Below are positions 8,424-17,007 of a stretch of DNA of 64,000 bases, one piece after another. Numbering within the stretch: position 1 is the stretch's first letter; each line of letters begins with the position of its first letter. The DNA lies in NCBI GenBank assembly GCA_934899185.1, contig CAKXYI010000001.1, forward strand, positions 496,001 to 560,000. Reading direction: 5' to 3'. The notes under the pieces were generated by a model. The model had not been told where the DNA came from, made no database searches, and worked only from the letters and a program-made list of their open reading frames with translations. The DNA is from an uncultured Lachnospiraceae bacterium. GTDB lineage: Bacteria; Bacillota; Clostridia; Lachnospirales; Lachnospiraceae. The translations under genes and the position numbers were made by a program.

Positions 8424-11102
8424 CTAAGATGGCATACGGCTTTCGTGACAGGTAAAGTAAACGATCTGCCGCTCCTTTGCAATGTCAGCAAGAAGTTTTA
8501 AGGCATGCGCGATCTTATTCTCATCCAAATTGGTAAAAGGATCATCCAGCACGATGACCGGCTGTTCCTTATGATACAAGACATCCACCAGGGCAAATCT
8601 GGCACACAGTCCCACCAGATCCTGATAACCGTGGCTCAGATAATCGCTGGAGTGGGTAGATCCCTGACTCAGCACCTGTACGGACAGATCCATGGTAATA
8701 TCAAAATCCATGTCCTTGACGGAGTCCTTATATTTATCATCTAAAATCGCCATATAGTGTTCCATGCCCTGACGCAAAGGCCGCATATAAGTAGACAAGA
8801 ACTGCTCCTTGGCGATCTTTAGAAATTCTTCCGTCTTGGTAAGCAGGTCTACCTTGCGGTCGCACTCAGCCTTTTCTTCCAGAAGTACATCGCGACGGTT
8901 TTCCGCATCTTCAATGCCATCCAGTTCGACCGACAACTGATGCAGTGACTCCCGATCCTGGGTGATGCCCTTTTGCATATCCTTGATCTCCTCGTCGATC
9001 TGTACCTGCTTCTCCTGTAACTGCTCGACGGAAAGCGCCATCTCCTCTACCTGATTATCCTCAGCAAATGCCTGAATCTTTTCCTGCAAACCACCGATCT
9101 CTTCCTGCAACTGACCGTATCGCTGTCGTTTGCTCCGGATCAGGTGCAGTTGTTCCTGCATGGATGGTCCTTCCTCCAGCGGAAATCTGCCCAGATATTT
9201 TGCCAAAAGCCGCTTCTGTTCCTCCATGGTCAGGCGGATCAATTCCAACTGCTTACGGCAGTGGATGTATTCCTCATAGGCATGTTTATCCTTCTTCAAC
9301 TGATCTAAAAGATCTGCCTCATTGCCCTCATGGTAAAGATCCATGTGATAGACCTGAGCATAACGGTCCAATATGGTATAAAGTTCCATGCGCAGATCAG
9401 CCATTTCCTCTACGGCATCTGTTGTCTGCGCAGTCGCCTGCTGTTCCTCATCCCGTAGGCGCACATAATGATCCAGATTGACACGTATCTCATAGACCAT
9501 CTGCTGCATACTATCTGCCGGTGTCAGTTTAAAATCTGCCAAAAAGGCTTTACAGCGAATCGCCAGAGTTTCCCGTTCTTCCCTGCTCTGTGCCAGCGCC
9601 TCCTCAGCCTCTGCAAGTTGTCCCTGTAGATCTTCCTGTTTATTGCGGTGTAGTGATCGTATTCTTCCGATCTGCATAAAAGCGGCTACGCCTGTCGCTG
9701 CTGCACCAACAAAGCAAAGAATCTGATAGATGGTACTGCCCTCCGCTTCCGGTGCAAGGACACGGAAAGAAAATCCTCCCAAAAGCAGGGCTGCAAACAA
9801 AATAAAAAGTACTAGGACACCAGCCGTCTTTCCAGCCGTCCTGCCGGTCTTTTGTGCCATATCTGCGCGTGCCTTGATGTTTCGATAATTCTCATCCTGC
9901 TCCACGATACGACCATCCAGACGCGACAGTTCCACAACGTCCTTTTCTATCTGTGATAATTCTTCTTCTGTCGGAATCTTATTTGCAAAGAAATATTTTA
10001 ACTGGTCTAACTGTGCCATCGCTTCCTCTGACAACTTGGAATGTTCTCCCTGCATACGCAATTCCTGCACGCGGGCAGACATATCCCTCCACTTAGCAAG
10101 ATCCTCATCATCCGGCACTTGGTCCTCAAAGAGATCTTCCCACTTCTTGATCTGCTGGTCTGGCGGCAATTTGATTGCTAAGTCTTTTTCTGTCCGCCGG
10201 CTCATGTCATACTGGCGCTCCACATCCTCCAGTTTTGCATGTTCTTCCTCCGTCGGCAGACCTGTGGCAAAGAAATCATCCAAAGCATTCATTTCTTCCT
10301 GCTGCTTTTCCAGAAATTCCTTTTGCTGGCGATAGGCTCCCATATCCTGTTCGCGCTTGCTCTGCGTACGGATGGCATCCGTGATACGGTTCTTTTCTGC
10401 CTCCATCCAGTTTAAGGACTTTTTCTTTTCCTCTAACTTGTCAAACTGCTTGCGGTAGCCATCTAAGATCGCTGCCTTCTTGTCAATCACTTCACTGCAT
10501 CTGCTGATCTCTTCCTTGATGACATTGATCTTACCGTTGTTGACCTTGCTCCGTCTGGTATAATTTTTACGCACCTCGCTGACACGGTTCAAAGCCTCAT
10601 CAAAATTGTTGATGTCGTCCTTTGCCGATGCCAGATTTCCCATCTTGGCATTCAGACTGTCCGTCATCGCCGTCGATACCGATGCCTGCGGGATAAAGAT
10701 ACTTTTTTCAAAAGAATCCCGGTCTACCTGAAAGAGCTCCTCACCCAAATTCTGTGAAAAATCGTCACAGGATGCCCCGGTATTGGTATCGATCAGAGTA
10801 AAGGTGTCATCCTTATCCGTCTTGCCAAAACTACGCTCGACCCGGTAGCGCTTGCCCTCTGCCTCAAAGATCAGATAACCGCCACAGACACTACCATCCC
10901 AAGGCATATAATGCTTGCGCTCGGTCAGCATCTTGGTGCGTGCCGAATAATCCATGCCGTAGAACATAGCTTTCAAAAACACACTGAAGGTCGTCTTTCC
11001 CCAGCCATTTTCCTGACACAGGGCATTCATGCCATCAGAAAAATTGTAAGACCATTCTTTGATTGTCCCAAATCCGGTAATATAACAGGAAATTAACTTC
11101 AT
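8424..11102 (-). CDS. SMC-like AAA ATPase (YhaN/SbcC type) with membrane segments in the coiled-coil
   Basis: An 892-residue ABC/SMC-type ATPase. The N-terminal ATP-binding half has ENGWGKTTF near residues 31-39, with Gln where the first Gly of Walker A usually stands. The C-terminal half has VIVLDDPFTNLDENK near 853, containing the Walker B and D-loop, and the signature-like LSHGYQDLVGL near 822. Between them lie long charged heptad-type stretches. Two hydrophobic helices stand near residues 424-446 and 459-476, so the arm probably enters the membrane. Three modules of the type F-F-x4-P-T-E-E-E occur exactly 47 residues apart. It overlaps the phosphoesterase gene by 4 bases (ATGA), so the two are coupled. 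By analogy with SbcCD and B. subtilis YhaO/YhaN it would process DNA ends; the membrane helices are less expected for SbcC itself. Confidence 0.85.
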   Translation of the reverse strand: MKLISCYITGFGTIKEWSYNFSDGMNALCQENGWGKTTFSVFLKAMFYGMDYSARTKMLTERKHYMPWDGSVCGGYLIFEAEGKRYRVERSFGKTDKDDTFTLIDTNTGASCDDFSQNLGEELFQVDRDSFEKSIFIPQASVSTAMTDSLNAKMGNLASAKDDINNFDEALNRVSEVRKNYTRRSKVNNGKINVIKEEISRCSEVIDKKAAILDGYRKQFDKLEEKKKSLNWMEAEKNRITDAIRTQSKREQDMGAYRQQKEFLEKQQEEMNALDDFFATGLPTEEEHAKLEDVERQYDMSRRTEKDLAIKLPPDQQIKKWEDLFEDQVPDDEDLAKWRDMSARVQELRMQGEHSKLSEEAMAQLDQLKYFFANKIPTEEELSQIEKDVVELSRLDGRIVEQDENYRNIKARADMAQKTGRTAGKTAGVLVLFILFAALLLGGFSFRVLAPEAEGSTIYQILCFVGAAATGVAAFMQIGRIRSLHRNKQEDLQGQLAEAEEALAQSREERETLAIRCKAFLADFKLTPADSMQQMVYEIRVNLDHYVRLRDEEQQATAQTTDAVEEMADLRMELYTILDRYAQVYHMDLYHEGNEADLLDQLKKDKHAYEEYIHCRKQLELIRLTMEEQKRLLAKYLGRFPLEEGPSMQEQLHLIRSKRQRYGQLQEEIGGLQEKIQAFAEDNQVEEMALSVEQLQEKQVQIDEEIKDMQKGITQDRESLHQLSVELDGIEDAENRRDVLLEEKAECDRKVDLLTKTEEFLKIAKEQFLSTYMRPLRQGMEHYMAILDDKYKDSVKDMDFDITMDLSVQVLSQGSTHSSDYLSHGYQDLVGLCARFALVDVLYHKEQPVIVLDDPFTNLDENKIAHALKLLADIAKERQIVYFTCHESRMPS

Positions 11103-12190
11103 ACTTCTATGTCCTCGCCCATAATTGCTTTCATACCTAACTCAATAATGGCTGCTCTCTCGTCTTCCGACATATGCTGTCCTTCCATCAGACGGACAAA
11201 CTCTCCTTTGAGAGACTTGTCATTGCGGAAACTCTCATAATCGATCTGTACCGATGTTCGATCATAGACCTTGATAAAAAAGAAGTCCTGATCCAGACTG
11301 CGGCGCAAGCGCTCGCAATCAATATCGGTATCTATATTGGTCTCACCGGTCACGATGACCTTGATCAGATCCTCCGATGAGATATCTTTTACACATTCCT
11401 TGGCAGCACGGATGATCGCCGCCATATCCATCGCCGGATCAACCTCGACTTTGACTTCATGCAACATCCTTTTTGCGATCGGCACAAACTCCGTATGGAT
11501 CTTGCCCTCGGTGACATCCAAAAGAACAAAGCCCTTCTCTCCGCACTCATCAAAGCCGCGCCCTTCCAGACAACCGCTATAACAATAAACGCCGCGGTCA
11601 TCCAGCCTTTCCTTTTTGTAGGAATGGATATGTCCCAAAGCAAGATAATCGATATACTTGCCCCGCAGCATAGAGAGGTTTACGACCTCTGTCCGGTCAT
11701 TGCCCTGATAGTCCGATTCCTGCCCATGCAAAGCGACAATATTGACGCGGTTCTGATCCAACACCAGATTCATGCCCAAGGTCTGACTGTTTTCCTTGAC
11801 CAGTTCCATGCCGGTAATAACCACATCCCCATAGTCATAGGATGTCCATTCGTCTGTACCAAAGAGTTTTAAATTGGTAATATCTTCCTGTTCGGATAAG
11901 TCTTCCACAAAATCCAACTGATCGTGATTGCCTCTGATATAGCAAAAATCGATCTGCGGATGTCCTTTGATCTGCTCGATCACACGGGTCTTTGCCGTCT
12001 TTCGTACATTGGGCTTGTCAAACAGATCTCCGGCGATCAGGATTACACGCACGTCCTGCTCTGCTGCATACGCCACCATACGCTCAAAAGTATCCAGCAA
12101 TTCATCCCGTCGCATGCCGGCTGCTTCCCGGTCCAGATTGCTTTCCATCTTGGAATCCAGATGCAGATCTGCACAATGAATTATTTTCAT
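11099..12190 (-). CDS. DNA repair exonuclease, SbcD/YhaO-type metallophosphoesterase
   Basis: A 363-residue calcineurin-like phosphoesterase. The metal-binding motifs are in order: DLHLDS (residues 8-13), GDLFD (near 54), RGNHDQLDF (near 89), ALHGQESD (near 154) and LGHIHSYKK (near 188). This is the nuclease arrangement of the Mre11/SbcD/YhaO group, which cuts DNA with Mn2+. The C-terminal part (from about 240) is a capping or partner-binding domain with several acidic segments. It is the first gene of a two-gene unit, and the ATPase starts inside its stop codon. This pairing is the main evidence that the two form an SbcCD-like complex. Confidence 0.9.
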   Translation of the reverse strand: MKIIHCADLHLDSKMESNLDREAAGMRRDELLDTFERMVAYAAEQDVRVILIAGDLFDKPNVRKTAKTRVIEQIKGHPQIDFCYIRGNHDQLDFVEDLSEQEDITNLKLFGTDEWTSYDYGDVVITGMELVKENSQTLGMNLVLDQNRVNIVALHGQESDYQGNDRTEVVNLSMLRGKYIDYLALGHIHSYKKERLDDRGVYCYSGCLEGRGFDECGEKGFVLLDVTEGKIHTEFVPIAKRMLHEVKVEVDPAMDMAAIIRAAKECVKDISSEDLIKVIVTGETNIDTDIDCERLRRSLDQDFFFIKVYDRTSVQIDYESFRNDKSLKGEFVRLMEGQHMSEDERAAIIELGMKAIMGEDIEV

Positions 12191-12272
12191 ATTGCTACCT
12201 CATTTATAAACGTCTCATACCATGTAGACTAGTATACCACATACTCCTATAGCTTGTCTGTCAAAAATTGTC

Positions 12273-14975
12273 TCATTCCAGCGGTTTAAATGCTTCCATA
12301 GCCTCCCGATTGACGCGTTCCACTTCCTTTTCCAGATCCCTTGCCGAAAATCGCCTTGCCCCTTCGCCAATGACGATCATCTGCTCCCGGCGATCTGACG
12401 TTGCCACCGTCACCTCGTATTTATTCGCCATATCATGTGTCGTACGCTCAATATAGGCATCTGCCGTCTCCGCTTCCTTAGTGTAAACCACATGGATATT
12501 ATGATAATCCACCACTTCTTCCACATGACCGCGCACCCGATAGGCATCGAAAACAACGATCACTTCCTGCCCAACATGCCCCTGATAATTACACATGATA
12601 TCCAACAGTCTGCCTCTGGCTCCGTCAATGCTGGTCTTGGCGATCTCATCTAACTCTTTCCATGCAAAAATGACATTGTAGCCATCAACCAGAAGATATT
12701 TTTTTCTGATTGCTACTTTCTTGTCCCTGGCGTGCACCTTTTGATAGGCTTCGCGTGCTTCCTGGATCCGGTCTTTTTTATCTGCATTGATCACACGCTT
12801 TTCTGCGCCCGGCAATCGCCGCTTGATCTCCCCAAATTCACGGACAAAGATCTCTTCCAGATCCGACTCCAGTCCACCGTATCCGTCATAACCCTTGGGC
12901 TGTCCCTGTCGCATGGCTTCCGCTCTTGCCTTGGCTGCTACAATGACCTGGTCCATGCTTTCTTCCTGCTTTTTTTCATACAGATAGGATGCCATCGGCA
13001 TATGCATCTTATCCTCAACTTCGTACCAAGGTACCAGATAGCCCGCCCCGTGACCACAGAAAACCGAATCACAGGTATTGCGCAGATCCTTATCCGGGTC
13101 ATAAGCCATCTTCTCTACCACTTTCTCCTGATTGTGGCATGGAAAATAGCCTTCTAGGGCAAGTGTCATCTGCCCCAAACCTCCGGTCGCCTGCGCCAGC
13201 GTTGCACCGTAGTCCCGCATGAGGGCTACCGGCGCGATCCCCTGCAATATGGCTGTCTCATTTTCTAAGATAGGTGCATCAAACTTGCCATACATCCTGC
13301 TCATATCCGTCATAACACGTCCCAGAGCCTGCTGCGGCATCTCGATCCGCACCCGGTAATATGGCTCTAAGAGCACGCTCTGCGCCTTGCGCAGTCCCTG
13401 CCGGACCGCCCGATAGGTTGCCTGCCTGAAATCTCCGCCTTCCGTGTGCTTCTTGTGCGCCTTGCCACTCACAACAGTCAGTCGCACATCCGTAAGGGGA
13501 GAACCGGTCAAAACACCCCGGTGCGTCCGTTCCGCAAGATGTGTATAGATCAATCTCTGCCAGTTCAGATCTAAGATATCCTGCGGGCAGTCCATAGCAT
13601 ATTCCACGCCGCTTCCCTGAGGCAGTTCCTCGATCAGGATATGTGCCTCCGCATAATGACGCAAGGGTTCAAAATGCCCCACACCCTCTACCGCACCGCG
13701 TATCGTCTCCTTGTAACGCACCTGTCCTGCGCCAAAAGTTACCAGAATGCCGTATCGCTTTTTCAACTGTTGCTGCAGGACTTCCGTCTGGACAGGTCCC
13801 ATGAGATGCACATGCACCTGTCTCGCCCTCTCCTGCCAGATCACACGAAGTGTCGGATCTTCTTCCTCCAACTGCCGCATATAAGATAACAAGACATGTG
13901 GCGCACAACCCTCCGGCGGAATAACTTCATAGGAAAGTACCGGTTCAATGATCGCATGTTCTTCCCGCATGCAATTCCCCAGTGTCATTCCTGCATAAGA
14001 CCGGCTCAAACCTAAAATAACACAGACCTCGCCTGCCTCCACCTGATCTACACACTCGTAGCGTTCCCCGGAATACAGGCGGATCTGGTTTACTTTTTCC
14101 AGACAGGTCTCCTCTGCTCCTTCCTCCTCGGTATCACTATCTGTCCCAGTAAAAGGAATGGTATATGACAGGTTATCTTTGATATGCATTGTCCCGCCCA
14201 GGATCTTGAGATAAGTCAGACGGTTGCCCTTTTGGTCCCGTCCGATCTTAAAACATCTGGCAGCAAAATCCTGTCCCCAGGACAGCTGACGCATATCGTC
14301 CTGCATGAGTCGCAAAAGTTCCTTTACCCCCTGCACTTTGAGGGCTGACCCAAATAAAACCGGAAAGATCTGTCTTTGGGCGACCGCCTCTACCAGAAGT
14401 TCCTGATCTAAGTCACCGGTATTTAAAAAAACATCCAGAAGTGGTTCACTGCACAAGGCGATATGCTCCTTGTCCTGATCGCTCATAGGTGTATTCCCAT
14501 AAAAAGCACCAAAGTCCATGCAGGCATCCGCCAATTTTTCCTGCAAATGCAAAAGTAATTCTTTCCTGCTTCTGGAGCTGACATCCATTTTATTGATAAA
14601 GAGAATGCAAGGAACATTATAATTTTGCAAGAGTTTCCACAGGGTACGCGTATGTCCCTGCACACCGTCAATCCCGCTGATCACGAGAATGGCATAGTCC
14701 AGCACCGACAAGGTACGCTCCATCTCTGCCGTAAAATCCGCATGTCCCGGTGTGTCTAAAAGCACGTATTCCACATCCCTGTATACAAAACGTGCCATTT
14801 TTGAAAAAATGGTGATTCCGCGCGCTTTCTCCATGTCATCAGTATCCAAATGGGCATCCCCATGATCTACCCGTCCCATGCTGCGGATCGCTCCCGTCTC
14901 ATACAAAAGGGCTTCTGATAAGGTTGTCTTTCCGGCATCCACATGTGCCAGAATGCCTATGGTCAATCGTTTCAT
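12273..14975 (-). CDS. EF-G/TetM-like translational GTPase fused to a Rae1/YacP-type NYN ribonuclease domain
   Basis: A 900-residue fusion. Residues 1-640 form a translation-factor GTPase of the TetM/EF-G fold: AHVDAGKTT (residues 10-18), DTPGHADF (near 74), NKMD (near 129), then the EF-G domains II-V, including ELLRLMQDD and a domain IV region around 490-560. The TetM tip motif YSPVST is absent; a His- and Lys-rich HKKHTEGGDF stands there. Residues 640-755 are a charged linker. Residues 758-900 form a NYN/YacP domain with its acidic residues in order: VDGYN (Asp 764), VFDAY (Asp 810), TADAYIE (Asp 839), TSDRREQ (Asp 861). B. subtilis Rae1 (YacP) cuts mRNA in the ribosomal A site, so the fusion suggests a factor that enters the A site and cleaves. 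Three bases from the peptidase gene upstream. Confidence 0.88.
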   Translation of the reverse strand: MKRLTIGILAHVDAGKTTLSEALLYETGAIRSMGRVDHGDAHLDTDDMEKARGITIFSKMARFVYRDVEYVLLDTPGHADFTAEMERTLSVLDYAILVISGIDGVQGHTRTLWKLLQNYNVPCILFINKMDVSSRSRKELLLHLQEKLADACMDFGAFYGNTPMSDQDKEHIALCSEPLLDVFLNTGDLDQELLVEAVAQRQIFPVLFGSALKVQGVKELLRLMQDDMRQLSWGQDFAARCFKIGRDQKGNRLTYLKILGGTMHIKDNLSYTIPFTGTDSDTEEEGAEETCLEKVNQIRLYSGERYECVDQVEAGEVCVILGLSRSYAGMTLGNCMREEHAIIEPVLSYEVIPPEGCAPHVLLSYMRQLEEEDPTLRVIWQERARQVHVHLMGPVQTEVLQQQLKKRYGILVTFGAGQVRYKETIRGAVEGVGHFEPLRHYAEAHILIEELPQGSGVEYAMDCPQDILDLNWQRLIYTHLAERTHRGVLTGSPLTDVRLTVVSGKAHKKHTEGGDFRQATYRAVRQGLRKAQSVLLEPYYRVRIEMPQQALGRVMTDMSRMYGKFDAPILENETAILQGIAPVALMRDYGATLAQATGGLGQMTLALEGYFPCHNQEKVVEKMAYDPDKDLRNTCDSVFCGHGAGYLVPWYEVEDKMHMPMASYLYEKKQEESMDQVIVAAKARAEAMRQGQPKGYDGYGGLESDLEEIFVREFGEIKRRLPGAEKRVINADKKDRIQEAREAYQKVHARDKKVAIRKKYLLVDGYNVIFAWKELDEIAKTSIDGARGRLLDIMCNYQGHVGQEVIVVFDAYRVRGHVEEVVDYHNIHVVYTKEAETADAYIERTTHDMANKYEVTVATSDRREQMIVIGEGARRFSARDLEKEVERVNREAMEAFKPLE

Positions 14976-14978
14976 TCT

Positions 14979-15851
14979 CTACATTTCCTTTTCAAAATGT
15001 TGATAATCTTTTGTTCCATTCCAATCGCCGCCCCAGGTAAAACCATGCTGGGTGAAAATACGGTAGCAGACATCATCCCGCGAGATCATATGTTCTTGCA
15101 GATTGCTCCGATCCTTATAAAGATCATACTGTAAGTAAGGACTGGCTCCCGTCGCCGTCACATCATTTGCTGGCACATAAGGATTTTCCAGAGGATTGAT
15201 ATCGATCGCCATGCCATATGCATGCTCAGATGTGACATTTGTCCCTGCGATCTTTCGATAATGAAAGGCAGAGGTATTATCCTGATTGATAGAGTCGATA
15301 TCTGCCTGCTCTGCATCACGCATCGTATCGTCCCCATAAAACCGATCGATCCGATACATGGAGTGGATCTCATATCCCTCCTGAAAAAGTTCTAAAAAGA
15401 TCTGCCGGCAGTCCTCTGCGATCTTTGTATTCACAATGATCTCGCCCACCTGAATCTCATGCTCATAATTATAATGTAAGACCTTGAGGTAAGACAGGTC
15501 ACCGTAAGAAATATCCGGATTATCTATATAAGATTTCCCCTTCATATCTTCTTTTTGTACCTCAGTAAGTTGACTTGACGTAAAATATTTGTCCGGATTC
15601 CGCAAATCAAGACTTGCTGCATCTAGAACCTGCCCGGCTTCCAGATCCTCTATGTTCTCTAAAATAACCGGTTCCTTCTCCGATACGGTCGTCTCATCCT
15701 GACTTTCCGGCGCTTTTTCTTCCGGCCTTTGCAACATTCCATGCAGATATACTATGCCAAGGATCAGTACCGCCAGCATGACGATAAGGCTTCCGTAGCG
15801 TATCCGATGGGAAGTTTTTTCTCTCCGATTTCCTGTGCCGCTTTCTGCCAT
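14979..15851 (-). CDS. Membrane-anchored M15-family peptidoglycan peptidase
   Basis: A 290-residue protein. Residues 18-38 form a single membrane anchor (IRYGSLIVMLAVLILGIVYL), followed by an acidic, Pro/Glu-rich linker and an extracellular peptidase domain. The M15 zinc triad is visible: SEHAYGMAIDI near residue 208 gives the first His and the Asp, and KDYQHFEKEM at the very end gives the last His. The fold is that of L,D- or D,D-carboxypeptidase/endopeptidases of the Peptidase_M15_4 group. It would trim wall peptides outside the membrane; the exact bond cleaved is not predictable. AGGAGG before the ATG supports the start. Cotranscribed with the GTPase-nuclease fusion. Confidence 0.88.
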   Translation of the reverse strand: MAESGTGNRREKTSHRIRYGSLIVMLAVLILGIVYLHGMLQRPEEKAPESQDETTVSEKEPVILENIEDLEAGQVLDAASLDLRNPDKYFTSSQLTEVQKEDMKGKSYIDNPDISYGDLSYLKVLHYNYEHEIQVGEIIVNTKIAEDCRQIFLELFQEGYEIHSMYRIDRFYGDDTMRDAEQADIDSINQDNTSAFHYRKIAGTNVTSEHAYGMAIDINPLENPYVPANDVTATGASPYLQYDLYKDRSNLQEHMISRDDVCYRIFTQHGFTWGGDWNGTKDYQHFEKEM

Positions 15852-15905
15852 GCGTAATTCCTCCTATGATCCTATCTACACCCTTTGATATAAATCCCTA
15901 TGATG

Positions 15906-15943
15906 CAAAAGAGGACCTCTTTCTATTCAGAAAGAAGTCCTCC
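15906..15943 (-). terminator. Terminator of the tRNA-Tyr/tRNA-Leu unit
   Basis: Inverted repeat GAGGAC(C)TCTTTCT / AGAAAGAAGTCCTC with a 4-base loop and TTTT on the minus side, 11 bases beyond tRNA-Leu. Confidence 0.85.
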
Positions 15944-15953
15944 TTACAGAAAC

Positions 15954-16037
15954 TGCCGCAGACCGGAATCGAACCGGTACGATGTCACCACCACAGGATT
16001 TTAAGTCCTGCGCGTCTGCCAGTTCCGCCACTGCGGC
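15954..16037 (-). tRNA. tRNA-Leu (anticodon TAA)
   Basis: An 84-base class II tRNA with a long variable arm. Acceptor GCCGCAG/CTGCGGC, anticodon loop CTTAAAA, T-arm CCGGTTCGATTCCGG, discriminator A, CCA not encoded. Confidence 0.97.
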
Positions 16038-16141
16038 CTGTTAGAGCACTTAGATGACAACAAGTGAAACGCCGTTGGCATCTTACGTGCGACGCATACT
16101 TGACCCTTAGTGAGAACGAAAGACAGTGAAATTCGAACTTA

Positions 16142-16191
16142 GTAGTCAAGTGCTGTTACGAGCACCCTACTACCTATCTGTAGTCAAGTGC
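16142..16191. repeat. Nested hairpin and 12-bp direct repeat between tRNA-Leu and tRNA-Tyr
   Basis: GTAGTCAAGTGC occurs at 16142-16153 and again at 16180-16191. Its first copy folds with the bases after it: GTAGT pairs with ACTAC and, inside, GTGCT pairs with AGCAC. In the minus sense it lies directly after tRNA-Tyr and could be a processing or attenuation structure in the two-tRNA transcript. The rest of the 156-base gap shows nothing I recognise. Confidence 0.45.
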
Positions 16192-16193
16192 AA

Positions 16194-16275
16194 TGGGTGG
16201 TGGTGGATTCGAACCACCGAAGCAAGATGCAGCAGATTTACAGTCTGTCCCCTTTGGCCACTCGGGAAACCACCC
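16194..16275 (-). tRNA. tRNA-Tyr (anticodon GTA)
   Basis: An 82-base class II tRNA. Acceptor GGGTGGT/ACCACCC, anticodon loop CTGTAAA, T-arm GGTGGTTCGAATCCACC, discriminator A, CCA not encoded. Confidence 0.97.
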
Positions 16276-16309
16276 ATTTCAAAACAAATTCATGTCCTGA
16301 CAAAATAAG

Positions 16310-16338
16310 ATTATAGCACAGCCTTTTTACGCACGCAA
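16310..16338 (-). promoter_or_regulatory. Promoter of the tRNA-Tyr/tRNA-Leu unit
   Basis: TTGCGT, 17-base spacer ending in TGTGC, TATAAT (extended -10), 34 bases before tRNA-Tyr. Confidence 0.75.
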
Positions 16339-16346
16339 GAACTTTT

Positions 16347-16985
16347 TCATTCGTCTTGCGGGTCTTTCATCCCATATTTTTCCAGATCGACTCTACCATT
16401 TTCTACCGCAATACCATCCGCCCGAAGTCTCCTTGCCTGCTCCTCTGGTCCATCAAAAGCAAACGCACCTGAGAGTTGTCCTTTGGCATTAACAACACGA
16501 AAACAGGGAATATGGTCCGGATCCGGGTTCTTGTGCAGGGCATTTCCGACTGCCCGGCACATTTTCTCATTGCCAGCCATCTTTGCCACCTGTGCATAAG
16601 TCGCCACATGTCCCTTAGGAATCCGCTTGACGGCTTCATAAATACGCTTGGTCGGACTGTCCGTCACCAGATCATAACTCTCCGCGATCATCCGCTTGAC
16701 ATCAGCATCCGGGATGGTTCCATCCAGCCGTATGGTATTCCAGTGCTCCTTGTTCTGATGATAGCCGGGCAGGACAGCCTCGTAAGCATCCCGCCAGAAA
16801 TCCCGCCACTGTGGATCCACCTTGACATTCAAATGGATCCAGCCATCCATTTCATAAGTCCATAGAAACGCCTTTTTACTGCCCTGCACACGCACCAGTT
16901 GCCAATTCGGATCATGAAAAGGGGCTTCCTGATAAGTCCCCGGAAATGACAGTCCGTAGGCTAAGGCTTCTTCTCTCGTCCTCAC
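16347..16985 (-). CDS. YjbR/MmcQ domain fused to an MGMT-like alkyltransferase domain
   Basis: 212 residues in two parts. Residues 1-105 match the MmcQ/YjbR fold (TREEALAYGLSFPGTYQEAPF..., then WIHLNVKVDPQ and HWNTIRLDG). Residues 113-205 match the DNA-binding domain of O6-methylguanine-DNA methyltransferases: helix-turn-helix IPKGHVATYAQVAKMAG, then NPDPDHIPCFRVV and LSGAFAFDG. The acceptor Cys is kept, but the normal PCHRV reads PCFRV, so the His that activates the Cys is missing. It may be a DNA-alkylation sensor or a weak repair enzyme. I chose the GTG at 16985 because AGGTGA lies before it and it clears the GH13 stop by 22 bases; the ATG at 17036 would overlap that gene. Confidence 0.82.
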   Translation of the reverse strand: MRTREEALAYGLSFPGTYQEAPFHDPNWQLVRVQGSKKAFLWTYEMDGWIHLNVKVDPQWRDFWRDAYEAVLPGYHQNKEHWNTIRLDGTIPDADVKRMIAESYDLVTDSPTKRIYEAVKRIPKGHVATYAQVAKMAGNEKMCRAVGNALHKNPDPDHIPCFRVVNAKGQLSGAFAFDGPEEQARRLRADGIAVENGRVDLEKYGMKDPQDE

Positions 16986-17007
16986 TTCGTCACCTGTACT
17001 TTCTTCT

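Noticed and set aside
12191..12272. Spo0A-type promoter before the YhaO-like gene (TTGACA, 22 bases, TATACT)
   Set aside because: The spacing is similar to spoIIG, but the 0A-box match is incomplete and a link to sporulation is not expected for this gene.
12273..14975. Tetracycline-resistance gene (TetM/TetO type)
   Set aside because: The fold matches, but the tip motif needed to displace tetracycline is not there and the protein carries a large extra nuclease domain.
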